Assembly: GCA_016744355.1 (NCBI GenBank)
Contig: JADGEN010000012.1
Coordinates: 1-60,773 of the forward strand
Direction of reading: 5' to 3'
From: Halieaceae bacterium
Lineage (GTDB): Bacteria > Pseudomonadota > Gammaproteobacteria > Pseudomonadales > Halieaceae
DNA length: 60,773 nt
Below, piece by piece: positions 27,347 to 37,135 of this stretch (position 1 is the stretch's first letter; every line of letters starts with the position of its first letter). A program made the translations under genes and the position numbers. The notes beneath the pieces were generated by a model that saw only the letters and a list, made by a program, of their open reading frames with translations, ran no database searches and was not told the origin of the DNA.

Positions 27347-28744
27347 CTAGGCCTGATTGTTCAGCCTATCGATAGTACGAAAAAAGTCTTGTTGTATTTG
27401 CTCTTCATTAATGTGTCGGCCATCCTGAATTTTCCAGCACCCTGCAACCATTACATCTTTAACATTGGGGCGCTGCGAAGCGAATATCCAGCTGTCCAGT
27501 AGCTGGTCGTTGTGTTTGCCGTAAAGTGTTGGGTCGTTGTCGTCCAGTACAATAAAGTCAGCGCGCATGCCGGCAGCGATAGTACCGCTTTTAATTCCCA
27601 GCGCTTGTGCGCCACCACGCAATGCTTGCGAGTATAAACTTGCACCCACTGAAGGCTGTGCTTCACCGGCTAGCAGGGTGCGTCGTTTGTGGGTTAGGCG
27701 TTGACCGTATTCCAGCAGTCGCAATTCTTCCACCGGGCTCACCGAAATATGGCTGTCAGAGCCCAGCGCGAAGCGCCCGCCGCTATGCAGGAAGTCTACA
27801 GCGGGAAATAAACCGTCCCCAAGGTTGGCCTCGGTAGTTGGACATAGCCCGGCGACAGCCTTGCTCGCAGCCAAGCGTTCGCATTCGCGCTTATTGAGGT
27901 GCGTAGCGTGCACCAGGCACCAGTGTTCATCAACGTTACAGTGATCTAAAAGCCACTCTACCGGGCGCTGTCCGCTGTGCACCAGGCAAGCTGCGACTTC
28001 TTTTTCTTGCTCGGCAATGTGTATATGGATAGGTCCATTGGGGTGAAGTCCTTTCAAGGTGGCAACGCCCTGATGCAGGAGAGGCTCGTCAACTGCGCGT
28101 AGCGAGTGCAGGGCCATCCCGTGGTTTAACTGTTGTGAGTTGGGGTAGCTGGCGGCCAGCTGTTCCAGCAGCCGTTGAAACCTTTCGCCGTCATGCAAAA
28201 AACGTTGCTGTTGCGGGCCTGCAGCCACGCTGCCAAAGTCGGAAAACTGATAGAGCACAGGTAGCAGCGTGAGTTGGATACCCACGTCGGTCGCCCCTCG
28301 AATGATGGCGTGTGACATTTCGGCCGGATCGTCGTAGCAGGCTCCACCCGGGGCATGATGAAGGTAGTGGAATTCCGCCACGCCGGTATACCCAGCCTTT
28401 AGCATTTCGACATAGAGCTGTGCCGCTATCGCCTGCAGCTCCTGCGGGCCAATGGCTGCCAGAAAGCGATACATGGTGTCGCGCCAGCCCCAGAAGTCAT
28501 CCCCTTGACTGCTGCGCACTTCAGCCAGCCCCACCATGGCACGCTGGAAGGCGTGAGAGTGGCAGTTGGCCATGCCGGGAAGTAGTACGCCCTGTAGGCT
28601 TTCGGCATTGAAGTCGGGTGTGGTCTGGTTTTTTTCAATGTGAGCAATATTGCCGTGGTCATCAATGGTGACTTGCACGTCTTGTGCCCACCCATCTGCC
28701 AGCATCGCGCGCTTCGCATAAAGTACTTTTGCCGGCTTTGTCAT
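27347..28744 (-). CDS. hutF: Formimidoylglutamate deiminase
   Basis: A 465-residue amidohydrolase that converts N-formimidoyl-L-glutamate to N-formyl-L-glutamate and ammonia, step four of the five-step histidine pathway. Metal-binding residues are seen in GMANCHSHAFQRAM, HIHIAEQEKEV, LVHATHL and GSDSHISVSPVEEL, all typical of HutF. The gene overlaps hutG by 4 bp on the same strand, so both are co-translated. The presence of hutF and hutG, rather than a formiminoglutamase, shows the route releases ammonia and formate. Confidence 0.95.
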   Translation of the reverse strand: MTKPAKVLYAKRAMLADGWAQDVQVTIDDHGNIAHIEKNQTTPDFNAESLQGVLLPGMANCHSHAFQRAMVGLAEVRSSQGDDFWGWRDTMYRFLAAIGPQELQAIAAQLYVEMLKAGYTGVAEFHYLHHAPGGACYDDPAEMSHAIIRGATDVGIQLTLLPVLYQFSDFGSVAAGPQQQRFLHDGERFQRLLEQLAASYPNSQQLNHGMALHSLRAVDEPLLHQGVATLKGLHPNGPIHIHIAEQEKEVAACLVHSGQRPVEWLLDHCNVDEHWCLVHATHLNKRECERLAASKAVAGLCPTTEANLGDGLFPAVDFLHSGGRFALGSDSHISVSPVEELRLLEYGQRLTHKRRTLLAGEAQPSVGASLYSQALRGGAQALGIKSGTIAAGMRADFIVLDDNDPTLYGKHNDQLLDSWIFASQRPNVKDVMVAGCWKIQDGRHINEEQIQQDFFRTIDRLNNQA

Positions 28745-29535
28745 TGTTGTTCGGCCCAGCTCAATAGAGTGCCCACAAGTTGCTCTAGAACTGGCTGGAT
28801 GTGTTTGGCGCGCTCGGGAAGGTAAGTGAAGGGGTGTTCCTCCCGCATATAACAGCGTTGGGATAGCTCCAATTGCAGAGCGTGCACACCCTGAGAGGGC
28901 TGACCATAGGCTCTGGTGATGTAGCCCCCCTTAAAGCGCTGGTTTACTGCCGTCGTGTATTCTGTCTGGCTTGAAATACTCTGTGCGACTGCGCCCTGCA
29001 AGTTTGTGCTACAGCTGGTGCCGCTGCTGGTGCCAAGGTTCAAGTCTGGCAGTTGTCCTTCGAACAATCGTGGAACCACCGAACGAATACTGTGCGCCTC
29101 GAGCAACACGGCCACACCGTGCTGCGCCTTCATGCGCGCCAGTTCGTTTTGCAGTTCGCTGTGATAGGGCTGCCAGTATTGTTCCAGGCGGTGCGCAACT
29201 TCGCTCTGGTCGGGTTCGCAGCCCGGCAGGTAGATGGACTCGGATGCAAATGTACTGGTAGGGCAGAGCTCCGTACTATTTGCACCGGGGTATAGGTTGG
29301 CGTTATCTGCAGGCCGGTTTAAGTCTATAAGGTAACGGGAGTAGTGTGGCCAGATTAAACTCACTCCCAGGTGCCGGGCGAAGTCGTATAGCCTTTTCAC
29401 GTGCCAGTCGGTGTCTGCCAGGTTTTTGGTCGCGGTCGTGATCTGTTCCATCATTGTTTCAGGAAGCTCGGTTCCCTGATGCGGCATACTGATCAGCAGC
29501 GGTCGGGACCCCCTTAGCAGCTCACACGTCGCCAT
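28741..29535 (-). CDS. hutG: N-formylglutamate deformylase
   Basis: A 264-residue zinc amidohydrolase of the N-formylglutamate amidohydrolase family that yields L-glutamate and formate, the last step of the pathway. Metal and catalytic motifs include LLISMPHQGTELP at the N-terminus, WPHYSRYLIDLNRP, LLEAHSIRSVVPRLFEG and GGYITRAYGQPSQGVHALQLEL. The ATG at 29533-29535 is preferred: AGGA lies six bases before it and the family sequence begins there; an alternative ATG 21 bp upstream adds seven unconserved residues. It is divergent from hutC with the HutC-like operator between them. Confidence 0.94.
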   Translation of the reverse strand: MATCELLRGSRPLLISMPHQGTELPETMMEQITTATKNLADTDWHVKRLYDFARHLGVSLIWPHYSRYLIDLNRPADNANLYPGANSTELCPTSTFASESIYLPGCEPDQSEVAHRLEQYWQPYHSELQNELARMKAQHGVAVLLEAHSIRSVVPRLFEGQLPDLNLGTSSGTSCSTNLQGAVAQSISSQTEYTTAVNQRFKGGYITRAYGQPSQGVHALQLELSQRCYMREEHPFTYLPERAKHIQPVLEQLVGTLLSWAEQQ

Positions 29536-29588
29536 TTTTTTCCTGTGGAGTGACATGATTCACTCGGTATAAATTGGCCGTTTACTAT

Positions 29589-29604
29589 ACTTGTATATAC
29601 GGGT
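29589..29604. promoter_or_regulatory. Imperfect HutC-type operator between hutG and hutC
   Basis: ACTTGTATATACGGGT lies 54 bp from the hutG start and 28 bp before the chosen hutC start. Twelve bases are identical to the palindrome ACTTGTATATACAAGT at 12694-12709; the right half-site is degraded. This fits autoregulation of hutC and control of hutGF. Confidence 0.72.
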
Positions 29605-29631
29605 ATGGTACAGCGAAATGGAGAGATAGCG

Positions 29632-30351
29632 TTGCAGCCACAATACCAAAAAATAAAGCAGTATATTGTCGATCACGTAGACCGCGGCGAGTGGGAAACG
29701 GGTTACCGTGTTCCCTCTGACAATGAGTTAGCTGCGCAGTTTTCGGTTAGTCGCATGACGGCCAACCGGGCCATGCGCGAACTGACCGATGCAGGGGTGC
29801 TGGCGCGCATAGCAGGGGTTGGCACATTCGTGGCAGAGCATATCCCTCAGACGCCGTTGTTTGAAATCCAGAATATCGCAGTGGAAATTGAGAATAGGGG
29901 GCATCAGTACAGTGCGGTTGTGCACTCCTTAGATCAGTTGCCAGCGCCCCGGGATATTGCTCTGGAACTGGAAGTACCACCGCAGACCCCGGTTTTTCAC
30001 TCTGTGTTGGTGCACCTGGAAAATGGGGTGCAGGTGCAGTTAGAAGATCGTTGGGTTAATGCAGCCCTTGTGCCGGACTATATTAAGCAGGATTTTAGCC
30101 GTATTACGCCCAATGCTTACTTGATGGAATTGGTGCCGTTGACTGAAGTAGAGCACGTGATTGAGGCGGTTATGCCCGACGCGCGTACACGGAAACTATT
30201 GAAAATTGATGCCGGACAACCCTGCTTGTTAGTGCACAGACGCACTTGGTCTGGTCCCATTGTCAGTTCTGCACGTTTAATTCATCCGGGCAATCGCTAC
30301 CGAATGGGTGGGCGCTTCGTGCCTGAGCGAAGGCAGTCGTCGAAAGTCTAA
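29632..30351 (+). CDS. hutC: Histidine utilisation repressor, GntR/HutC family
   Basis: A 239-residue regulator with an N-terminal winged helix-turn-helix (RVPSDNELAAQFSVSRMTANRAMRELTDAGVLARIAGVGTFV, about residues 30-70) and a C-terminal UTRA effector domain that binds urocanate in HutC. TTG at 29632 is chosen because GGAG lies 8 bases upstream; an in-frame ATG at 29605 lacks a ribosome site and abuts the operator. It most likely represses hutGF and itself at 29589-29604 and, 17 kb away, hutUH and hutI at 12694-12709. Start choice is less certain than identity. Confidence 0.92.
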   Translation: MQPQYQKIKQYIVDHVDRGEWETGYRVPSDNELAAQFSVSRMTANRAMRELTDAGVLARIAGVGTFVAEHIPQTPLFEIQNIAVEIENRGHQYSAVVHSLDQLPAPRDIALELEVPPQTPVFHSVLVHLENGVQVQLEDRWVNAALVPDYIKQDFSRITPNAYLMELVPLTEVEHVIEAVMPDARTRKLLKIDAGQPCLLVHRRTWSGPIVSSARLIHPGNRYRMGGRFVPERRQSSKV

Positions 30352-30582
30352 AGCTCCATTTACTATTAGCATGTCGATATAGGCGCATGGTCTATTTGAC
30401 TGTATTTGACGAACGCTACCCCCATAGTGTGAAATGCGTTTGTCGCCCAATGCCGACAATGCTTGGTACAGGGCAATACTTGACACTGGGCGGAACTCGT
30501 TACGTAAATTTGACAACACTCATCAGGTTGAGGGTGACATTGTGGATGGGTTTATATGGTTAGCTGGAAGGAAGTAATCGTT

Positions 30583-31908
30583 ATGCAATATGGTGTTCGT
30601 ATTCAATTTTTGGCTATTTTTTTATGGCTCACAAGTTTTAGTTCGCTGGCCGTCGAATTGGATCAAAGTGGTATGGGGCAGGTACTGATTTTTCCATTCT
30701 TCACAACTGACAATGGTTGGGATACCTATATCAACCTTACCTTGGGTGAGGGGCAAGTCCTTAAAGTGCGTGTTAAGAGTAGTGAGGATGGGAGTGAAGT
30801 AAATAGCTTTAGTATATACAGCTCCCCCTCTGAGAACTGGGGTGCTGCTATTACTCAGGATGCCAGCGGACAACCAGTATTGCGCATAGCAGAAGGAACT
30901 TGCACAATTTCAGACCAAATGGAGTTTGGTGGTGTTGGCACCGACTTCCCCCTTGGAGCAGGTGTGGGCAGCTTGGAAGTCTATGTAGTGTCTTCGCGTA
31001 TCTCATCGGTCACAGCGGAATCGATAATGGATTGCGGCGGTATAGCCGCCCGTTGGGATGCCCAAGGCGAATGGGCGGATGACCCGACTGCTGGCATGGG
31101 GCCTAGTCCCCACTCAGCTCTATTTGGAGAAGCCAGTCTAGTCAACGTGCAACAAGGCTTGGCGTCTACATATACCGCTCTTTCTCTCAGAAAATTTGCC
31201 GATAACGTCCCTCATACCTCCCCTGCTGATATGTCCCCGAACTTAGCTGATGCAGAACCGATTGTTGATACGCCCAGTTTAGATGGCTTCGTTCCTCACT
31301 CTGGAGAAGGCATCGACGCGGTAGCAATAGCTTTGGGGTTAGGTGGTCTTTCAACAGTCACAAATCAGGTCGTGAATTTACCCGATATTCAAGCCAGTAC
31401 CGACTGGGTTCTCAGCTACCCTCTGGCTGGATACAAGAACTATAAGCCGTATACTGTCGTGGTTGAAGGGGGGCAGCTTAACTGTGAAACATTTGGTCTT
31501 TTGGCGAACAGCGAGAGTGAGCTTGTCGCAGAAGCACAACTGGATGAAGCTCAAGGCGCACTAGAAAGTTGGGGGTTCGGCACACGCAAGGGCGGTGAAA
31601 CTTCAACCTTGGACCCTCCGCCTCTTATAGATGTTGAACTAGCATTGTGTTCAGCTGTAAATGTGGTCAGTTTTGATGGCGTGCCATCTATTCTAGCCGA
31701 GGAGAATGCTTCGTACCTCACTCAACTTTATGATGTGTTGGCTAACGAATCGAGTAGTACTTTGAAGTGGCGGCCCGTTGAGGTAGGTCGCCAGGACATA
31801 AAAAGACCGGTTGTTGGGTTTCGGCTGACAACCTTCGCCAATGGCACTTTAAACGGTGGAAATGTACTGGCTAACTACGCGATATTGCGGCCACATGTCC
31901 GTCAATAA
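30583..31908 (+). CDS. Secreted protein of unknown function
   Basis: A 441-residue protein with a signal peptide (IQFLAIFLWLTSFSSLAVE). The ATG at 30583 follows AAGGAAG; an in-frame ATG 27 bp upstream has no signal-related content. The mature N-terminus, GMGQVLIFPFFTTDNGWDTYINL, followed by VLKVRVKSSEDGSEVNSFSIYSSPSENWGAAI, recalls a group of uncharacterised exported proteobacterial proteins with 'GQxLIYPYYT ... NT' openings and a beta-rich fold; this likeness is from memory. Base composition is slightly more A/T-rich than the neighbours. The 231-base gap upstream (30352-30582) has two TTGACA/TTTGACA hexamers but no clear matched -10. Its role is unknown. Confidence 0.65.
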   Translation: MQYGVRIQFLAIFLWLTSFSSLAVELDQSGMGQVLIFPFFTTDNGWDTYINLTLGEGQVLKVRVKSSEDGSEVNSFSIYSSPSENWGAAITQDASGQPVLRIAEGTCTISDQMEFGGVGTDFPLGAGVGSLEVYVVSSRISSVTAESIMDCGGIAARWDAQGEWADDPTAGMGPSPHSALFGEASLVNVQQGLASTYTALSLRKFADNVPHTSPADMSPNLADAEPIVDTPSLDGFVPHSGEGIDAVAIALGLGGLSTVTNQVVNLPDIQASTDWVLSYPLAGYKNYKPYTVVVEGGQLNCETFGLLANSESELVAEAQLDEAQGALESWGFGTRKGGETSTLDPPPLIDVELALCSAVNVVSFDGVPSILAEENASYLTQLYDVLANESSSTLKWRPVEVGRQDIKRPVVGFRLTTFANGTLNGGNVLANYAILRPHVRQ

Positions 31909-31938
31909 AACTGCAAACGAAGAGAATGTTTTGAATTC

Positions 31939-33438
31939 TCATTGTTTGAACTCCGGATTACGGTACCCCAGCGCCTCGCCAATGTACTCAGTGTTGAGTG
32001 TGTCCACACCTTCCAGGTCGGCAATTGTTCTTGCAACACGCAGTGTGCGGTGCAGCGCTCTGGCTGACAGTTTCATGTTTTCCATGGCTTGTTCCAGAAA
32101 CTGTTTTTCATTTTTTCCCAATTCGCAAAACTCGCTCAGCGCTGCCCCACCCAGCTGAGCGTTGTTGCAGCCTTGTCGATCAATCTGCCGCCTGTTTGCC
32201 TGTACTACTCTTTCTCTCACCGTGGCGGAGTCCTCTGCCCCCTTCGCTTTGTTCAATAAATCGCTCGCGGGTATGCGTGACATGGCGATGGTCAAGTCGA
32301 TACGATCCAGTAGTGGGCCGGAAATTCGCTGGCGATAGCGCTGCACTTGATTGCTGGTGCATCGACAGTGATGCTCCGGGTCTCCTTCATAGCCGCAGGG
32401 GCAGGGGTTCATGGCCGCCACCAGCTGAAAGCGGGCCGGATAGCCAATCTTGTGATTGGCGCGGGAGATAGTGACTTCGCCGGTTTCCAGTGGCTCGCGC
32501 AATACTTCCAGCGCGCTGCGACTGAACTCTGGCAGTTCATCGAGAAATAAGACACCACCATGCGCCAGTGACACTTCTCCCGGTCGGGGTTTACCGCCAC
32601 CACCTATGAGTGCGGCAGAGGTCGCATTGTGGTGGGGGCTGCGAAAAGGGCGCTTAAACCAGTTGTCGCACTCGCCATTGTCGTAATAGCTACGCAGGGC
32701 CAGACCGATCAGGGCATCTTCGGTATTGGGTGGGGGCAGTATCCCGGGTAGGCGACTTGCCAGCATCGTTTTACCGGTGCCAGGTGGCCCGAAGAGTAAA
32801 AGATTGTGTCCGCCGCTGGCGGTTATTTCCAGGGCGCGTCGTGCCAGTGGCTGCCCCATGACTCTATCGAGATCGGGGTAGTGGTGTTCTATGGTTTTTG
32901 TAATGCAGGGGGTTGGCTCTATGGGCGCAGCGCCGTTCAGGTGTGCACACAGAGTCAGGAGGTCTTGCGCGGCTATGATTTTACAGCCCGGCGTGTGTGC
33001 CGCCAGATTGGCGCTGGCAGCGGGAACTGCCAGGCATCGCTTCTCAGCCGTGGCAGCCATAGCCGCCGGAATGACGCCCGGCACGGCGCGCAGGGAGCCG
33101 TCCAGAGCGAGTTCTCCCAGAAACTCGTGTTGGTGGAGATGGTTCGGGGGCAACTGGTTTGATGCGGCGAGAATTCCCAGCGCGATAGGTAGGTCGAAGC
33201 GACCACCCTCTTTGGGCAGGTCGGCGGGTGACAAATTGATGGTTATGCGCCGGTCGGGAAATTCAAAATAGGAGTTGAGTAGGGCACTGCGCACCCGGTC
33301 TTTGCTTTCGCGCACGGCTGTTTCGGGCATGCCGACAATATGAAAAGCGGGAAGGCCGTTGGAGAGATGGGCTTCCACTCGCACCAGAGGCGCAAGCATG
33401 CCGGCCATCGCGCGGCTGTAGATAACTGATAATTCCAT
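31939..33438 (-). CDS. comM: YifB/ComM family Mg-chelatase-like AAA+ ATPase
   Basis: A 499-residue protein with the N-terminal ChlI-like/Lon-type domain (about residues 1-190), the AAA+ core and a C-terminal Mg-chelatase domain. Walker A is LLFGPPGTGKTML, Walker B is GVLFLDELPEF, and MNPCPCGYEGDPEHHCRC holds the Cys-rich insertion. ComM is a hexameric branch-migration helicase that helps integrate DNA during natural transformation. It sits 33 bp downstream of ubiK on the same strand. The secreted-protein gene converges on it with only a 30 bp gap. Confidence 0.93.
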   Translation of the reverse strand: MELSVIYSRAMAGMLAPLVRVEAHLSNGLPAFHIVGMPETAVRESKDRVRSALLNSYFEFPDRRITINLSPADLPKEGGRFDLPIALGILAASNQLPPNHLHQHEFLGELALDGSLRAVPGVIPAAMAATAEKRCLAVPAASANLAAHTPGCKIIAAQDLLTLCAHLNGAAPIEPTPCITKTIEHHYPDLDRVMGQPLARRALEITASGGHNLLLFGPPGTGKTMLASRLPGILPPPNTEDALIGLALRSYYDNGECDNWFKRPFRSPHHNATSAALIGGGGKPRPGEVSLAHGGVLFLDELPEFSRSALEVLREPLETGEVTISRANHKIGYPARFQLVAAMNPCPCGYEGDPEHHCRCTSNQVQRYRQRISGPLLDRIDLTIAMSRIPASDLLNKAKGAEDSATVRERVVQANRRQIDRQGCNNAQLGGAALSEFCELGKNEKQFLEQAMENMKLSARALHRTLRVARTIADLEGVDTLNTEYIGEALGYRNPEFKQ

Positions 33439-33471
33439 CTTGGCTCATCCTTGAGCACAGTGTTTGGGTTG

Positions 33472-33729
33472 TTATTTCTCGCTCTGGGCATCCAGTTGCC
33501 GGGTGAGCTCTTCAATTTCTGCTTCCAATGTCAGTACTTGCCCCCGGGTGCGGTTAAGCACCTCGCTCTGGGTGTCAAACTCTTCGCGTGTTACTACATC
33601 TAATCGAGTTAGTGCCGACGCTACGGCAGAGCGAACACTCTTATCGACTTCGCCCTTCAGGCCTTTGTTGCCCAACACGTCATTGAATTGCTGAAATACG
33701 TCACTAATAGGTGGCGGTTTGAAAGCCAT
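33472..33729 (-). CDS. ubiK: Ubiquinone biosynthesis accessory factor UbiK (BMFP)
   Basis: An 85-residue coiled-coil protein, MAFKPPPISDVFQQFNDVLGN followed by SVRSAVASALTRLDVVTREEFDTQSEVLNRTR and a leucine-zipper-like C-terminus. This is the membrane fusogenic BMFP/YqiC family, which assists the ubiquinone biosynthesis complex with UbiJ. It is upstream of comM in an apparent operon. Its start faces the nitrogen-control promoter region on the other strand. Confidence 0.85.
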   Translation of the reverse strand: MAFKPPPISDVFQQFNDVLGNKGLKGEVDKSVRSAVASALTRLDVVTREEFDTQSEVLNRTRGQVLTLEAEIEELTRQLDAQSEK

Positions 33730-33805
33730 TTCGTTTTGCCTTTCTCATGTTTTGTTTGATTGCAAAGTTTAGTGGATTTTCCGACCGGGTCACAGATCTA
33801 TACAG

Positions 33806-33854
33806 TGCTCTTTTATGGTGCGGCGTACCATTTAAGTGCATTGAAAAAGGTGTA
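33806..33854 (+). promoter_or_regulatory. Tandem NtrC-like enhancer sites
   Basis: TGCTCTTTTATGGTGCG at 33806-33822 matches the NtrC pattern TGCACY-N5-GGTGCA at 10 of its 12 fixed bases. A weaker second site, TGCATT-N6-GGTGTA, is at 33837-33854, with its centre 31 bp (about three helical turns) away, as in glnA enhancers. Both lie 75-125 bp upstream of the sigma-54 promoter at 33929. Confidence 0.65.
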
Positions 33855-33928
33855 TTGGGATGCCAGAGATGAAGAATATAGCTGTTATATCTTATTAACT
33901 ATATGAAAAATAAAGAAAATAATTGAGT

Positions 33929-33944
33929 TGGCACGATGAATGCA
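33929..33944 (+). promoter_or_regulatory. Sigma-54 (RpoN) -24/-12 promoter
   Basis: TTGGCACGATGAATGCA matches the consensus TGGCAC-N5-TTGC, with the GG and GC dinucleotides correctly spaced and only one change in the -12 element (ATGC). It lies 75 bp before the porin ATG and downstream of the NtrC-like sites. It should drive the porin-glnK-amtB genes under nitrogen limitation. The 289-base gap 33730-34018 holds these sites and otherwise nothing recognised. Confidence 0.78.
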
Positions 33945-34018
33945 AAAACGAGGGGGCATAAGCAATAACGGCTTAAACTTTATCTATCTAAATGCACCAC
34001 CTAACAGGGATTACCATT

Positions 34019-35139
<1,121 letters not shown>

Positions 35140-35180
35140 GCCTTATCACTAAACCCTCCATATAACAGAGAGTTATTTCC

Positions 35181-36419
35181 ATGGAAAACGAAATTTTTCA
35201 ATTAAAGTACGCGCTGGACACCTTCTACTTTTTAGTCTGTGGTGCTCTGGTAATGTGGATGGCCGCTGGCTTCTCCATGCTGGAAGCGGGATTGGTGCGC
35301 TCCAAAAATACAACCGAAATTTTGACCAAGAACGTGGCCTTGTATGCCATTGCCTGCATTATGTACATGCTGTGCGGTTACGCCATTATGTATCCGGAGC
35401 TGGGTTCCTCAATGTTGGCAGGTATCACCGCAGATGGTGTGACTGGAACGGATAAACCCGCCACCTATGCACCGTCGGCAGACTTTTTCTTTCAGGTGGT
35501 GTTTGTCGCAACAGCCATGTCTATCGTGTCCGGTGCGGTTGCTGAGCGCATGAAGCTGTGGGCCTTCCTGGCTTTCGCAGTGGTTATGACTGGTTTTATC
35601 TACCCAATGGAAGGCAACTGGACCTGGGGTGGCGAAGCGGTTTTTGGCCTGTATACATTGGGAGATCTCGGTTTCAGCGACTTTGCTGGATCGGGCATCG
35701 TACACATGGCCGGTGCTGCTGCTGCTCTGGCTGGCGTATTGCTTCTGGGCGCTCGCAAGGGCAAATATGGTGCCGATGGATCTGTGCGAGCCATCCCCGG
35801 TGCTAACTTGCCCATGGCTACTCTTGGCACATTCATTTTATGGATGGGTTGGTTTGGCTTTAATGGTGGCTCCGTGCTGGCAACATCCAGTGTCGGCGAC
35901 GCCAATGCCGTCGCCGTGGTGTTTATGAATACCAATGCCGCTGCGGCGGGTGGTCTGGTTGCCGCTTTGTTAACTGCGCGAGTTATTTTTGGTAAGGCCG
36001 ACCTCACCATGACACTTAACGGTGCACTGGCAGGTCTGGTGGCTATTACGGCAGGCCCCGACACACCAACTCCTGGCATGGCCACACTGTTCGGCGCTGT
36101 CGCTGGTGTGCTGGTTGTTTGCTCCATCCTGACCTTGGACAAGTTAAAGATAGACGATCCGGTGGGTGCGATCTCTGTGCACGGCGTGGTCGGCTTTCTG
36201 GGCCTGATGATTGTGCCCCTGAGCAACAGCGACGTGTCGTTCATCGGCCAGCTGATTGGTGCTGCTACTATCTTCGGTTGGGTGTTTGTGACCAGTTTGG
36301 TGGTATTTGGAGTAATCAAAATGGTTATGGGTATTCGAGTCTCTGAGGAGGAAGAATACGAAGGTGTTGACCTCTCTGAGTGTGGTATGGAAGCCTACCC
36401 TGAGTTTGTTACCAGCTAA
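35181..36419 (+). CDS. amtB: Ammonium transporter
   Basis: A 412-residue Amt channel with 11 predicted helices. Family motifs include MLEAGLVRSKNTTEILTKNV near the N-terminus, GSGIVHMAGAAAALAG with the first pore histidine region, WMGWFGFNGGS and the second pore His in AISVHGVVGFLG. There is no cleavable signal peptide, unlike E. coli AmtB. It imports ammonium, gated by GlnK. It ends in a strong terminator at 36441, so the second PII gene is probably a separate unit. Confidence 0.97.
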   Translation: MENEIFQLKYALDTFYFLVCGALVMWMAAGFSMLEAGLVRSKNTTEILTKNVALYAIACIMYMLCGYAIMYPELGSSMLAGITADGVTGTDKPATYAPSADFFFQVVFVATAMSIVSGAVAERMKLWAFLAFAVVMTGFIYPMEGNWTWGGEAVFGLYTLGDLGFSDFAGSGIVHMAGAAAALAGVLLLGARKGKYGADGSVRAIPGANLPMATLGTFILWMGWFGFNGGSVLATSSVGDANAVAVVFMNTNAAAAGGLVAALLTARVIFGKADLTMTLNGALAGLVAITAGPDTPTPGMATLFGAVAGVLVVCSILTLDKLKIDDPVGAISVHGVVGFLGLMIVPLSNSDVSFIGQLIGAATIFGWVFVTSLVVFGVIKMVMGIRVSEEEEYEGVDLSECGMEAYPEFVTS

Positions 36420-36440
36420 CAATTGGTTTGTTGGCACCTG

Positions 36441-36864
<424 letters not shown>

Positions 36865-36897
36865 AATAAATAATTCATAAATCCAAGGAAGATCAAT

Positions 36898-37095
36898 ATG
36901 TACAAGACACTATTAGGCGCAACCGTAATCGCAATGGTACTGAGTGTTACTGCCTGTGGCGGTAGCACGACCACGGTTAAGCAAACTGAAACTCAGGGGC
37001 AGCAGTTGTTGGACTTGAAAGAGGCGTATGACAACGGCGTTATTACTGAAAAAGAATACAACTCAACCAAGAAGAATATTCTAAAGGGCAAATAA
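36898..37095 (+). CDS. Small lipoprotein with SHOCT-like C-terminus
   Basis: A 65-residue protein. The signal LLGATVIAMVLSVTAC ends in a lipobox (VTAC), then a short polar linker, then LLDLKEAYDNGVITEKEYNSTKKNIL, which has the pattern of the SHOCT (short C-terminal) motif, an oligomerisation-type helix pair. Function is unknown. It begins 33 bp after the second PII gene and ends in a bidirectional terminator, so it probably shares the PII transcript and might be nitrogen-regulated. Confidence 0.75.
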   Translation: MYKTLLGATVIAMVLSVTACGGSTTTVKQTETQGQQLLDLKEAYDNGVITEKEYNSTKKNILKGK

Positions 37096-37107
37096 GCTCT
37101 TTAAGAC

Positions 37108-37127
37108 GAGCCGGGGTTTCCCGGCTC
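37108..37127. terminator. Bidirectional terminator between the SHOCT lipoprotein and yigB
   Basis: GAGCCGGG (37108-37115), loop GTTT, CCCGGCTC (37120-37127), a perfect 8 bp stem followed by AATTTTATTT on the plus strand. It sits between two convergent genes, and A-rich sequence on its left gives a partial T-tract for the other direction. Confidence 0.8.
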
Positions 37128-37135
37128 AATTTTAT

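Noticed and set aside
33815-33831. Inverted repeat ATGGTGC-GGC-GTACCAT near the ubiK/porin gap
   Set aside because: It overlaps the better NtrC-type reading at 33806-33822, and its half-site orientation is opposite to the NtrC pattern.
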